A stretch of 64,000 nt of DNA, taken from NCBI GenBank assembly GCA_009617715.1, contig VTFK01000015.1:186001-250000 (forward strand), given 5' to 3'. The position numbers were made by a program, and so were the translations under genes. The notes under the pieces are model-generated. The model was not told where the DNA came from. It worked only from the letters and a program-made list of their open reading frames with translations, and made no database searches. This DNA is from Plectrocnemia conspersa (lineage: Eukaryota; Arthropoda; Insecta; Trichoptera; Polycentropodidae). Shown one piece after another: positions 12,520-25,291 of the stretch (positions are counted from its first letter, which is position 1; the number at the start of each line of letters is the position of its first letter).

Positions 12520-13220
12520 CTGTCAATTTAAAAATTCAACGATGTTAATATCATCTGCATATACCAGTAATTATTTCGACTTAGCGTTAATGATGTTCAT
12601 TGTCTTGTTAATTATTTTATTGCTGACTTTTGTAAGGTCCACATTAATTTGCAGGAATGCAAAAGCATCCCATTTTATTACCCCGTTAAAGGTTATAAAA
12701 TCATCCAAAAGATATTTTATTATATAGACTCGAATTAAACTTTTTTACTGTAAATTTGTCATTGATGACGAGTTTTCACGAAATTTCAAACTTTATCATT
12801 GTCTCGTATAGTTTTAATCTATGCGCTTTGAAATTAACGAATATATCATACGTACTATACGCACGTTCAACTTAAGCGCTTTTTTAAATATCTATCGCAG
12901 AAAAACTCTTGAAGTCTGTGTGTAAAAGCAGTCTTGAGTATAATCATGCTTTATGTGCTTTGTTTAGACAAGTGATTATTCGATAGTTTACGCACTCTTC
13001 GATAGATGATCGCTCTTTTTATGTATATAGCATATCACTTCCATACTTAAGTCTTCAAGCACGTCTTCACACCTCCTCACATCTTTGATTATCTCAGCAT
13101 ATATTGGAGAAGTTCATCATGCTTGAAAAGCTTTGCATTAATCCTGTCGCTACCAGTATATTTAAATTTCCTAATATCCTTTAGAAATTTATTGACTGAT
13201 GTTGTGTATCTCACTTTCAT
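12520..13220 (-). pseudogene. Non-LTR retrotransposon reverse transcriptase remnant
   Basis: Reading the minus strand 5' to 3' gives RT blocks in the correct family order despite frameshifts and stops. First comes KYTGSDRINAKLFKHDELL (about 13130-13190), matching the usual PGxDGIxAELxK block. EVICYIHKKSDHL (about 13000-13041) and then NYRIITCLNKAHK (about 12940-12985) follow, matching the IxKKGDxxxxxNYRGIxLLNxxYK block. Last is LLVYADDINIVE (12535-12570) with an intact YADD catalytic motif. The spacing of about 200 residues between first and last blocks fits LINE polymerases. The element was a LINE that copied itself by target-primed reverse transcription. It is now dead, with many in-frame stops. 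The clade cannot be fixed from these blocks. The 112-codon plus-strand open frame at 12389-12727 is only a shadow. Confidence 0.8.
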
Positions 13221-13895
13221 AATTTAGAATTAAATTTTAACTTCCGTTTTGTCATGACTTTATATATTTGTTTTGCCATTTATCAGCTATCAAAGATGTT
13301 AATGCGTATATAACTGTCTACGTTCGTTTTTTCATGTAAATTCACCTACAGATTGCATGTTTTTATTTGTATATATTTTTTATCGTCTATGAAATCCCTT
13401 TTGCTTTTAACGTACTTCCCGGTACATCTCTTGTGCTATAATACCCTAACATCGTTGCTGCTTTTTTGAGGTAGGCCTGCTTTAATAGAGTTGTCGCTCT
13501 CTAATATTCTATATCTTTACCATTACGTGATTTTACCAATCGTATTTTATGCAACTTCATTGAGTTTCATCAACGTATGTATTTATTGATAACTGAAAGC
13601 TGACTTGTATTCTAGTGAAGCTTTGAACATTGGAGTTTTTAGGCACCCTCAATTATATTTATGCTTGTGAAAACATATCTTATCAGGTGCTTAAATTTGT
13701 AGTGCTTATATAACATTGCGTATGTATGGTACTAAGCGTTTGTTCTCAGTTTATACACTATATTTAACTTTGAATTGCGACTAAAGGTTGAGTGAGAATT
13801 TTGGCAATCAAATAAAAACTTTTATCGACTTATCTCATATTAATAAAAGTCTCAATTCTTTGATTACACACTAAAAAATATCATAAAACGAACTG
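13221..13895. other. Noncoding stretch, possibly 5' part of the LINE
   Basis: Composition is less AT-rich than typical filler and it lies directly upstream (on the minus strand) of the RT blocks, so it may be more of the same decayed LINE. A GLPQ-like string near 13475 is out of order for an RT and was not used. No endonuclease motif is certain. Confidence 0.3.
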
Positions 13896-13899
13896 TTTC

Positions 13900-14370
13900 A
13901 TTTCGATGCCAACATCGCGGTGGTCCACGCATAACACAATAATAATAGAGTTGTCATCACATTGTATAATATCTCGAACTTCAAAGCGAAATTCGGCCAC
14001 ACAGTGGAAACAACACAGCAGCGTTTCGTTGTTTTATTTTTCGCCCCCCCGGAAAATTTATGCCTTATTCGTTATTCCGGAACTAAAAGTTGAGACTCGG
14101 CAATAAAACATTTCAACCGCGCCACTAGTACACGGTGTGCAAATGCGTTTTCATACCCCTGAAAGTCTTCCGAGGGGTGAGCCGTTATGATATTTTATTT
14201 TTTCTCTCGTCCGACCGGGGTCGAGATATAAAACGAAAGCATTTTCCATTAAACTTTAGTCGTACTATTTGCGCTTTGGTGCGGCAAAAAAATAAATAAA
14301 AACAGTAAACCGCAGTCGCCGACACTCCTTTGCTACGTGGAGCGAAAAGCGGAAAAAATATTAATTGCGT
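13900..14370. promoter_or_regulatory. GC-rich island, putative cis-regulatory block
   Basis: Mixed-composition, non-repetitive sequence with a C/G-run (CGCCCCCCCGG near 14040), GGGGTCGAGAT and TTCCATTAAAC. Short open frames on both strands end inside the block and show no domain. The role is inferred. Confidence 0.35.
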
Positions 14371-14374
14371 AAAC

Positions 14375-15160
14375 AACGACTGTAAAATATTATATGTAAT
14401 ATAGAATGACTAGTAATTGTAAAAATCCGAATTCTAACGCATTATCTCAATGATTTAAAAGCTTTTGATATTTTTAATTAAATTTTAAGAATTATTTAAT
14501 CACATCATGAATGTATATGTTTAAAATCTAAAATACATATTGTATTATCCATCATTCGCATAAAAACTTTTAGTTGTAAATATATGAGCCATTGGTTTTA
14601 AAAGTGGGGCAAGTCCACATTGTTAAAAAAATAATTAGAGCTAATTTTGGTTAAAATTTATGTTTTTAATCAATTCGCAATCATATCTAGAAATAACAGT
14701 TTGCGGTATTTTGTTTTGTTGTATTTATGTTAAATTCCACTAATCGATTATGACAAATAAATAATGTCTTACATTCGTAAAAGAAAGCAATTACGCGTAT
14801 AACTTACCACGCGTCGTATATTACCGTTCTTGGTAAAAAAGAATGCGTATTGTTATATAAATAATACATAACAATATTTCGCTTGTAATTTATTAAAAAA
14901 TCGCGAGTTGTTAAACCAATGTGTTTAAACTTGAGATGATATTGTCAAAAAAATAAAATTAAAGCACGCCTAGTGCAAAACTGTTGGTACTCTCACCCTA
15001 AATTTATAAGCAAAAATTCTGAAAAATATGCCATAGCATTATTATTATTACTATGATTATCTTTTTTAATCACTCTGTAAGAGATATTTTATTTATTTAT
15101 TTAAATATTTAAAAAGTCAAGATACGGACTGAAAGAAAAAAGCGAGAAACAAGAAAATGG
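14375..15160. other. AT-rich noncoding stretch
   Basis: Stops in all frames and AT-rich simple sequence, with nothing recognisable. Confidence 0.5.
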
Positions 15161-15164
15161 TAAG

Positions 15165-15600
15165 TCATCCATGAAAGCGGGTCAACCATCATCACTACTT
15201 TTTTTTTCTTTACTTCGGACATGGATGAACCACCGCTCTCTCGCACATTTTTACTTATCCGCTGGGGAAAGTTTCATAAATCATTTTTATCTTTCCACAC
15301 AGCAAACATACTCCGTAGCCGGGGGTATTAGTGAATAAAATAATATATAAAACGTATCGCACATAAAAGGGTAACCAATAAATGTGTAAGCCACGGAGAA
15401 AGAGAGAGAGAGAAGGGGAGAGAAAAAAACGCGCCGCGTTTGGACCGCTTTATTGCCATATTACAGCGGTTCTCAACCGTGAACGCATTACCGAAATTTA
15501 AACGTAGATCGATACGCCGTTAACTTATTGGTTCGAGGGTTTAATTAACTTTATTGTTTTTGAACGTGCTGTGCGAGCGCGTCGAATAAATTTGTAACTG
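15165..15600. promoter_or_regulatory. GC-rich island with GA microsatellite
   Basis: GC-richer block with a GA run at about 15399-15425, an E-box-like ACGTGC and a TTTAATTAACTTTATTG homeodomain-like segment. GA runs are bound by GAGA-type factors in insects, which is suggestive only. No coding potential is seen. Confidence 0.4.
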
Positions 15601-15817
15601 TGTAAACCTATCAGTCTTGCTGTGCTAACTACTATTTTTACTTAATATTGTATAAAACTTTTTAATTTTAATAATATTAGTAATAATGATAATTTAATTA
15701 TACATACATGTTTTTTCGGGATTTTTATTAGTATCGTAGCGTCACTTTTATATATACCAACATATCTATTGGTTATAAATTATATTACACATAATAATTT
15801 ATAATTATTTATATTCA

Positions 15818-15955
15818 CAGACTTTCAGTCTAGTGGTTTCTACTAACTTGTAGGCATTGTATCTGATTGAAATACTCATTTTGTATAGATGTACCCCGTT
15901 GTAACGCGTTGGGCTTACGCCTGTCAGGTTGCAACGGAAGATTTATTAAAAAATA
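15818..15955 (+). repeat. SINE-like dispersed repeat, copy in plus orientation
   Basis: Collinear with the reverse complement of about 46085-46215. Shared blocks in order are GACTTTCAGTCTAGTGGTT, ACTTGTAGGCATTG, TCTGATTGAAATACTCA, and CGTTGTAACGCGTTGGGCTT ending in an ACGCCTGTCA tail. The 3' part has a near-inverted repeat, CCGTTGTAAC / GTTGCAACGG. It lacks the tRNA-like head seen at 46.3 kb, so it is probably 5'-truncated. An A-rich run follows near 15950. Confidence 0.6.
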
Positions 15956-15959
15956 GAAA

Positions 15960-17890
15960 TAAAAATATGTATATAATTCTTATCTTATGAAAAAAAAAAT
16001 TATATGCGGTCTTGGCAGTTTATTTTACAGTTCTCATTTCCATACATATACACCAATAACAGGATGATTTGTAATTATCTAGGATTTGTCCTAAATCCGA
16101 GAAAATAAATAGTTTTATAATATTAAGTATGAACATTGCAATAACCGCACTTTAAAGCTAGAAAACATCTGTGTCAATATTCATGTAGATAGAGAAAATT
16201 ACTTTTTTTCTATTGGTAGATGTAGTAGTAGATATATTAAAATATATAGTAAAAAATCATTATCTTCCACTATATAGGTGAAATTATCTACATTAATTTA
16301 TCCTATCTTATAATATACAATATATCTTGCAATAAATAAAAACAAATAATTTATTATTTCATAATTTTATCTACCGGTATATAGGTATTAAGTAGTTGAT
16401 GTCTATTAATAGATAGTAAAAATCATTAAATATATACGAAAAAAACTGCATTTATTTAACTTTAAACTTGTTTCATATATGTCTCTTTTAACTAGTAAAT
16501 AGTATAAAAAAATGTTTCTATATCGAAAAAAAGGCACCCTCAAACCCTATTTGATTTATCATAACTAAAAAAAGGCAGTCTATTAGAATTATATTTTGTA
16601 AATACTAATAGAACTTGCATTTTACTTTAAATATATACAATACTTGTCATTAATATTATGTTGTTTTAATGCTTGTTTTATTTATACACCCAAAGATATA
16701 TTCCATATGTTATATAAAGCTGAAAGTTTTAATATTATATTTAAAACTTAAAAAGTAATCTATATAAGCCAATTAAATTTCTATTTGCAAACTTGATTAA
16801 TAAATAAAAGTTGTGTAAGCCTAATATCTATTTTTATAACATAATAACTACTAAATAACATAATAATAAAATATTATTATATTTGTTACAAAACTATATT
16901 ATTTAGAATGTAGAAAAATAAATGCATATTTTTTTTCGATCAAACAAGAACACAATTAAATATATATTATTTCGTTTTATGTCAGGATTTTTGTACTTTA
17001 ATATTGATCCAGTTTCTAAAAAATAATTGACAGATTAGTTAGTATTTATTTTAATAAAATATACTAGAAAAAATCTTGTATGTTAAATTCGTGTAAAATT
17101 TTAGGGTATAAACCATTATATTAAAAATTGAACTTTTATTCTTTTTTTACATTTTTCATCAAAATTTACTGCTTCTTATATTGTTTTTCTTAAAATATTT
17201 TTTTTTGAATTATTTTGAATTTGGTTAGTTTTTATTATTTTATTTTAAATATACGTTAAAGAAAATTAAGATTATATATAAAAAAATTTCAATTTTGAAG
17301 AAACGGTCAAAGTACCCTAAAGCAATTGATAAATTAATGCAAAATACTTTTTTTATTTAACAATTAACCTTAATCTTCATAATAGAAGCAAATTATCATA
17401 TAAGTTAATTTGGGTTAGAATCCCAATGGTATCCTAAGGTTCAAATATTATTTCACAATTAATTCGTACAACGTATTACAAATTTTAAGGTTGGTAAATA
17501 ACTATATTTATATTTAAAAATCGTTTGACAGAATTTAATTTTTACGAGATAAATAAAAGATAAAGTTAACTAATTGTAAATTTGTCATATATTTAAAAAA
17601 AAATTAAAATATTGACATATAGAATTAACGACTTAAATAATTATGATATTTATGACTTAAATTCACTGTAAATTCATATTATTAAAACACTTAGAAAATA
17701 CTGATTTATAATATTATTATAGAGAATATAATATAACAAAGTGTTAATTAATTTAACTTAACATGAGTAATAAATGCATAAAAAAATGTCATTATATATT
17801 TATAAACATAGTTATTTTTAATCCACATTTTTTCCAAACAATTCTAAAGAAAACCGGCTTATATCCGATTTTTTAAATGCTGAAATATTT
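15960..17890. other. AT-rich noncoding stretch
   Basis: Among the most AT-rich parts of the window, with AT and ATT simple sequence throughout. Nothing recognisable on either strand. Confidence 0.5.
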
Positions 17891-17899
17891 CCAATAAAT

Positions 17900-18330
17900 T
17901 TTCTTTGGCATTTGAAAGAGCCCATTACACCAATAGTGGACAACATCATATTGAAATGCTCATGGGTCCGAGTCGTGCAGGTATTTTAAGTAATGGGGAC
18001 GCCTGCTATGCGGCTTGAGAATACTTCTCACTATATGCGTTGACTTTGTGCCAGATATAGGGTCATTAGTTGGGTCGTGTTAATTGCATTGTAAATGTCT
18101 AGCGGTTAATTTATTCACCTCGAAGAATATATCTCGCGGTAATCGCGCGACGGCGTAATTAATCGGTCAACTTAATCTTGTTGTGGTGCTGCTTCAGAAG
18201 AAGAAGACGAAAAACATTTTTTGCTCTCGGGCTGCAAGAATAGTCGTGTAAGATTAAAGTCGTCCCGCCTTTGTGTTTAGATTTCTTAATGGCCTTTAAT
18301 TTAGGCTAAGAACGTTATTAAAAATAAATA
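17900..18330. promoter_or_regulatory. GC-rich island, putative cis-regulatory block
   Basis: Sharp composition change with a cluster of candidate homeodomain/POU sites: TTAATTGCATT, GGTTAATTTATT, and GGCGTAATTAATCGG beside CGGTAATCGCGCG. The sequence is single-copy and noncoding. This is one of the better island candidates by motif density, but function is inferred. Confidence 0.4.
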
Positions 18331-18334
18331 AATT

Positions 18335-21140
18335 ACGCGAAAATCTGGCCCTGTTATTCCTTAACGTTCATAATGAATGGTTTATATTTAATACATTTTT
18401 AACCATATTATAGCAAATTGAAATTTTACCTTTATCTGCAAAGTAAAAGAGATTTATTTTATTTATTTTATTATGCTCATGTTTTATTCCTTGGTGTTTT
18501 AATTGGTACTTGCTTCATAGGATAGGTTAAAATTATAATTATTTTATCACTACTACAGTAAAGACTCTTTTTATTAGTATTTTTTTTGTACGTTTTAAAT
18601 TTATTAAAAATTTATAAAATAATAATATAAGTCCCTTTTTTCCACTTTTTAAAGATTATAACGTTAATTTTAAAGTAAAATTTTTAATATGCTATATTTT
18701 AATTATCGCAAGACCTGGGTAATTGCTACTCTATTGACTATATGGCTCATGATTTTACCAGAAGTGAAAAGGTATATGAAGCAGAAAGCTTTGTTTTTAA
18801 AGTTTTATTGATTGTCGAAAATGTGAAATTCTATCCGTATTTAGTTCACACAATACAACAAGCAGTGCTAAACTACTAAAGCAAGACATACTTGGTAATA
18901 TTAAAAAATAATAAAAATGGCTCATATCATATTTTGAATAAACTGAAAACATCTAACCAACGATGGAAAACATTTTTTTGTTTTTGACTGTTATAATAAT
19001 GTTTTATTTGCTACTGCTGAAATAAGAGCAAAAACTTTAAATTCTTACTAGAAAACCGAAAAGAATAGAGAAGATTTTGATAATTTAACTTCAAATGATA
19101 ATGACAAAATATTTGTAGGTAATGCCTCAAATAACAATGATATTTTTAATATATCGCTGAAGAACCAGAAAACGATAGTAAAACAGAAATAGTACAGTCG
19201 CCTTCAATACACATATAATTCTAGAATGTCTTTATCTTTGCAGTAATCATCCAATCAATTAAATCGTTATAACTTTTAATAACTGATTGCCTTGTTAAAA
19301 GGAAAAAATCAACACAGAATAATATTAAAGATGACGCTTATTCTAATTGTTAAGAACCAGTGCATTAAAAACATATATGATTAAGGTGTTTTCGAAATAA
19401 ACCACAAATCGTACGGACCAATGGTACATTATTTATTTGGACCTTATTATTCTACTGATTTTTTAAAATATTTTTTAAATGCAATTCTGGTTATATTTTA
19501 ACTCAGTGTCAAAGTAATACCGTTTTTTTAAAATGATATAAAGCATTCTTAATTTTTTAACGTAAGTCGTATTTTTTATGCGGTATCCTGTAAACGCATC
19601 TACCGACCCCAGTGTTTTTTATTTATTTACATAACTATAATAGCTTTTAAAAACATTTTTATATCCTCTATGTATTTATCATAAATTATTTATATTTACA
19701 AAGTTCAAATCTTATATTATCGATAATATAAAACATTTAGTTTTTTAAGAAGGTTATTAGAATTTTTTTTTAATATTACAGTCAAGATCAAATCATAAAA
19801 ATTAGAGGCTCTAAATTATAAATAAAATCTAATCTAGATAATATTCATCCTAGGCTTATATTTAATTTTAGTTTGTAATTATTATGTTATTAAAATTTAT
19901 TTTAAACTTTTTCGAACAAATTATTATTCTTAAAGATTTTCAAGCAATGTCTTACGTTTTAATAATAAAGTTGATATAAGTTGTAAAGTTAAATGTATTG
20001 TTAGAAAAGGTCTCTTTTATTATAAAAAAAGTTTTGAGTACAACATTACTCAATAAATTGCCATGTACATATATTAAGATTAAGTTTAATAATTAAGACG
20101 CAAACTAAATTTTGAAAAAGTTTTAAACAAAAGTCAGCAACTTCAATGTATAATGATTTTTTATTAAATAAATATGATAGATAGAAAAAATACAACTTTA
20201 ATAAAATCACCTTTTTTTTGTTTAAGCTTAGCGAATTAATTTCTCTTTTAAAGTTCTTAAAAGTTTATTAGAAACAACCTTCATAAATTCAATAAATTTA
20301 AAAAAAATACCCCAACTTTATATTTTGTAAAAAACTGTATTTAATAATCAAATAGTGATTTTAACAGTTCTTAAAATTATTTTTATATTCAAAAATAGTA
20401 AAAATAAAGATATAATAACGATACTTTAAATTTAAAGTAAGACAACGTGTTTAAATAATTGATGATATTGTGTGTTGTGTAGATAATCAATAACCAATAA
20501 TATACACGCATATAATTAAAATTGAATTTATACATGGTGCTACAATTGTAATACATTATTTGCATGTTGCAAAATAAAGCAATTAAAAGTGTTAAAAATA
20601 TATTTAGATAATAGGGATGTTGCTATAAATAAATAAAGTTTAAAGTAGGGATTATTTATTGAGAAGTTAGAAACAATGTCGTTTTTTAAAATATAATTTT
20701 GACAACTTTCTTATGTGGGTTTTAACTACTTGCACAATTGTGTATGGTTAAAATGTCATTTTAACGACCGTTTCTAGCAAATAAAAACACGACAATCACA
20801 GTCGCTCTATCGAAATCACAACCGACAATAATACAACTTGACACATCAACTATGACTCTTAGACTATTTCAATTCCACCGCTTGATAAATATTTTTATAT
20901 ACGTGGTAATTTAAATGTGATTAAAAAATATACAGCTTTTATGGCGTCAATTTTAACTGCAAAGTCACAAAATAAATAAATAAATATTAGTCTTAATATA
21001 AATTATATAGTTTAGTTAACAATTACCTTATAAATGAAATTTCCATATTTTTTTAATGCCTAAATAAATTATAAGATGTACTTAAATAAATGATAAGATT
21101 ATCAAAAACATTTTTGTTTACTTAACTTGAGTGGAAAATC
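18335..21140. other. AT-rich noncoding stretch with a weak BED-finger-like segment
   Basis: Mostly low-complexity AT-rich sequence. At about 18810-18910 one plus frame reads DCRKCEILSVFSSHNTTSS and continues AKLL, which loosely resembles a BED zinc finger of hAT-type transposases. The match is too weak to call. The 18.7-19.4 kb part is less AT-rich than its surroundings and could be a very decayed transposon. Confidence 0.35.
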
Positions 21141-21149
21141 TTAAGTTAA

Positions 21150-21540
21150 GCGATTATTAAGTGGACGAGCTGTCCGAAATCAATTACGCGGTTGGATTAC
21201 AAAACAATCCGATCGTTATCAGGTGGAAATCTTCAAAAGCCGTTTATGAGCTTTCCGAGTGATCCTACAAGCGAACTAACGAGGTTATTGGATCGAGGCC
21301 AAACGCCGTGTGATGGAGCTCGAGATAAAGCCCTGCCCGAGAGTGTGTGACAAAGCGTGAAATCGTGAGGAATCTGCGAACTTCCCAAATTCCTACTTCT
21401 TTTCGGCACGGCTCATTCCTTCTTCTTCCGCAGCACCCAAATGCGACCATTTCCCGTTTGTAAATATGTCGGCCCTCTCTCTTTTGTACTACAATTCGCA
21501 TGGCGTGATTCGACCGCAAGAAACAGAACAATAAAAACTT
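21150..21540. promoter_or_regulatory. GC-rich island, putative cis-regulatory block
   Basis: Mixed-composition single-copy block with TCAATTACGCGG and repeated short CT-rich motifs. An 88-codon minus-strand open frame crosses it without any recognisable domain. No repeat homology is seen within the window. Confidence 0.35.
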
Positions 21541-21998
21541 ATGAAATAATTCACGTGCCGCCGCATGTAAATGTATTTATGTAGGGACACACATGCGCAA
21601 TTTGGTTATATAATAAATGGTGTACATATATGTTTGTATGTATGGTTGTTATTAGAACAAAGATTTTGTGTCAGAGGTCAATGTTTCATGTGGAAAATGT
21701 GAATATTGTACGGAGAACCCAAATAGAAAAAAAATTGAATGTTAGTCGTAATATGAGAAAATGGTATACCCTTTATTTAATATTTATAAGATAGATAATA
21801 AACATAAATATATAACATATTTAAATAAGAATTGTCGTAGCAATATAGAGAAAAGCAAATAATAATCGTATATATATTATTCCAAGCACTACTTATTTAT
21901 CAGAAAACACACACACAAGATGTATCATAATTGATTGAAAACACGGTATCAGATCACGCATGATGTAATATTTATGTTATAGCAATACATTTTTATAT

Positions 21999-22016
21999 GT
22001 AGAAATATATTTCTAC
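21999..22016. repeat. Perfect 18-bp palindrome
   Basis: GTAGAAATATATTTCTAC is its own reverse complement. A related near-palindrome, AGTGAAGATATATTTTCACT, lies at 22252-22271, and both are followed by similar AT-rich strings, as is the inverted repeat at 8.93-8.99 kb. This suggests a small palindromic dispersed repeat. Confidence 0.55.
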
Positions 22017-22279
22017 GAGCGAAATGCATTTAAGCTGATTCAACTTAAATACTGCTCTAATATGTACATATATAAAACTAAATTTGACAGTTACGAAATG
22101 TAAATTAGCTGTTTAAACTTAAATTTATTAATTAACTTGAAGGATCAAAACCGTAAGTGTGGAATTTTTATTAAGTAAAATTGCCTTTGGATTATTCGTT
22201 TAGTTTTTTAGATGAACGTTTTGCAACTGTTACAATGAATGTGTATTTTTCAGTGAAGATATATTTTCACTAGAATAAA

Positions 22280-24800
22280 TATAATTTCCAGTTAAAATGA
22301 ATCGAACAATTGATTAGTATCGACTGTGTGAATGATTATTTAGTCCCTAAAGGGGATGTGTCGCCATAAAATTATTTTTAAAATGAAATTCGCTAGTGGC
22401 ATACAGGATTTAAAAGTGGCGTTTAAAACTCTCAATTATAGACCACCACCCAAGCCGTTTTTTTACACATTTCGTGACTTTTGAAAGACAAATTAGAGCA
22501 GCATAAAAATAACACGTGACAGATAATGGCTTTAATGAAATAGTTCGTAAATTATATTTTTACTGTAACATATACACACATATATTAAAACGTTCTGGAC
22601 AAAGTAAGTTTTGTTTTAAATTTTTTGGAACAATTATTTGTGATTTATAATTCACTAAAACACTAAAAACAGTCCTTGCCATAAATATTGAATAAAATAT
22701 TAAAATGTAGGAGGTCCACTGTCGTTTCTTTTTAAATAACATAAACTCTGTCGACTCTAGTATATTTTATCGATTAATAAATCTCTATATCCAATAAAAC
22801 TGTAAATGTCTCGTCTAATATCTCATCTTTACAAGATGATTTGGATTCATTGAGAAGATTTATTCAAAGTTTCAATAAACCTTGAGAAAAATGCTCTTGA
22901 TAAAAAATGAAATCTGCTAACGATATAAGTAATCAATTAATTGTTCAACCTTTTTATAACAGTTCAAAGCCATGTTAGGGTTCGTGATGGGAAATATGAA
23001 ATAGTACTACGAAATATTCCTTATATAAGAAAATTCTAAGATATATGGCCATCGTTTGCTAACCCTTTTAAAGATAAAACTTATGATTAGACCATTCTAA
23101 GAAATATAAAAAGCTTGGGCTTATAAAATACAATTTTTATTAGACACGTGTTTTTAATTGCCTTTAAAAAACCCTATGCCTTTGTAAGACACCAGAGATA
23201 GCAACAATGATGAATTATATTTTTCTCTGACGCTGGGGTTGGTTTAGATCTTTCTTTAGCTGAAGAAAACCTTAGACGGCAGTCTTTATAATTGCCTTCA
23301 CGGTGTGAGTTCCATTTTGAATAGCCAGTTAAAAGTCTGATTCACCTGAGAATAAGGCCACTATATTGTACTCAGCTGACAACAAAACTTAAGTAGTGCG
23401 TTGCCGAGGATCTGCGTCCCCAGATAATTTGCTTTGTATAAAGTAATTAATTAAATAAATACATAGAAAAAATAAATAAAGGATTTATATTTTTCTTAAT
23501 TCATGTGAAATAAAATGAATTATAGATAAACTACAATTTCATAAGAGGTTGTTTTCTTTTATTCTTTGAAGTTTTTTTTTATAAACATACATACATATAT
23601 AATATTTAGGGATCGTTACGGTATAATTTTTTTGAGTTATGTATTTGATATATTTACATACATATAATATATGTATGTATTTAATTAATAAATAAGTTAC
23701 CATTATACTAAGAACTATTGACGGACGTGCTATAAATATTACCATGTAATAATAATAATAAATATTTAATGATGTTTTTAGAAACGTTTAATCATACTTT
23801 TTGCTTATACTTTTAAAGTCTTTAATGGCTTCTCATTTGTTTTAAGATTAGGATTGATTTTTATTATTAAGTTACTGTGATGTTCCAACGGCGTTGAAAA
23901 ATTTATTTAAAAAATATATTTTTTTATTGACTCATTATTATATTGCATGCTTGACATAATGGGACCGCAAGATGAAAGGCTGAAGTGTATTTTGCTCGTA
24001 TTTTTTAGACATCAAACATCTTAACAATTTCAAACCGCATTTCAAACAGACGCATTACTCAAAGGTCCACGTCAAAGTGTCTCCTATGCCTAAAAAATAA
24101 ACTCAATGATGAATCAATTGGAATTTTTGGCAATCGCTCTTGACGTGGGCGAAAATACATTATATATCAAACAGACAATAGCTTTATTTGATTTTTTCTG
24201 TTTCACAGCACACATCGTCACGCATTGTTAATATCAATATTAAACATCAGTCGCTCGAGCGATTTATGTCCGCGGTTCTATGTTTTCTTCCGTGGATATT
24301 CTTTTCACAGTTTTGATTTATTACAGTACCGTGTTTACGACTTACTTTGATTATTCGTTCAACACAAAAGAATCATTATTGTGAGTTACATAAATAGTAC
24401 TCTTTTATGTAGTCTGTTACTTCCCGTCGTTAATAAGCCATTGGTGATCTGAAAAGAGCAATGAATTTATTCATATTTTTTGAAGCGTAATAAAAATATA
24501 TTTTTCATGTATACAAGGTAATTCTAATGCCTTTTTTATTTCATAAAACAAATTTAAACATATTAGGTTCTAGCTCTTAACATTTCTATAAAGTTGAAAA
24601 TGCTAGAAGTTGTTCAATCGGTTTGATGGGGCAAAATATTTTATTATCAATTTTCTTTTTTTTATAACTTATATTGTATAATATTGTCGACATCATAACA
24701 AGTTTATTAATTAACATGAATATTCAGAATATTTGCTTAATGGATATTTTAACAATACAATTGTATGTTTATTTATATTAAAAATAAATATTAGATATTC
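22280..24800. other. AT-rich noncoding stretch
   Basis: A less AT-rich pocket at 23190-23420 and another near 24000-24420 show no domain, RNA or repeat that I recognise. The open frames are short and low complexity. Confidence 0.5.
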
Positions 24801-24810
24801 GATTCCGAAC

Positions 24811-24853
24811 TTTTCTGTCACCCCTTTCCATACATCTAAGGGGTGACAGAAAA
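24811..24853. repeat. Perfect 16-bp-stem hairpin
   Basis: TTTTCTGTCACCCCTT at 24811-24826 is exactly complementary to 24838-24853 across an 11-base loop. Outside the perfect stem, further imperfect pairing (CGATTCCGAA with ATCGGAAG) extends it. It lies about 90 bases upstream of the Penelope-like fragment, so it may be an element end or a small foldback element. Confidence 0.75.
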
Positions 24854-24942
24854 AATCGGAAGAACCCTAATGAAGCACTATATCATAACTATTTTTAAAT
24901 CTAAAAACAAAATTTTTTTAATGCTTCCAAACAGTGAAGACT

Positions 24943-25291
24943 AAGGTGTACAGAGTGCGAAAATAATTATATTGGACAATCTAATAGACGCATCGCACAC
25001 CGAGAAAATGAACATAAAAATGCTGTAAAAAAATTCAATAGTAATTCTACTCTAGATCATAAACTTGATTTTAGTAGCACAAAAACCTTAGCTAATATTA
25101 AAAACCCTTTTGTTCGTACAAAACGAGAAGCACTTGAAATAGAATATCACAAAAATATCGCTATGCACAAAAGAGATGATAGCAGCATATTATCAAAATC
25201 TTACCTTCCGGTTTTAGTCATAATGAAAAAATCACATTACCACAAAATTAAACAAACACAAATGACTCATCCGGGGCAAATAAACAATTAA
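24943..25291 (+). pseudogene. Penelope-like element GIY-YIG endonuclease remnant
   Basis: From 24956 a single open frame reads TECENNYIGQSNRRIAHR, then EHKNAVKKF, STLDHKLDFSSTKTLANI and KREALEIEYHKN, and stops at 25289-25291. This follows the GIY-YIG endonuclease at the C-terminus of Penelope-like retroelements: the YIGQ motif, the conserved R and H of the first helix, the HxxDFxxTKIL-like block and the EALEI helix. The GVY-type start of the domain (KVYRV, 24943-24957) is in another frame, displaced by one base, so there is a frameshift. In intact elements this domain nicks target DNA for insertion. No RT is recognisable upstream, so only the C-terminal tail survives, which is typical of 5'-truncated copies. 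Confidence 0.8.

Noticed and set aside
12389..12727. 112-codon plus-strand hydrophobic open frame
   Set aside because: Lies antisense to a recognisable YADD reverse-transcriptase block, so it is a shadow.
13440..13500. GLPQ string resembling the RT GxPQG block
   Set aside because: Out of order relative to the other RT blocks on the minus strand, and only about five residues.
18780..19230. BED zinc-finger-like string and acidic stretch suggesting a hAT or piggyBac relic
   Set aside because: Only one CxxC pair and loose similarity, with no catalytic block nearby.
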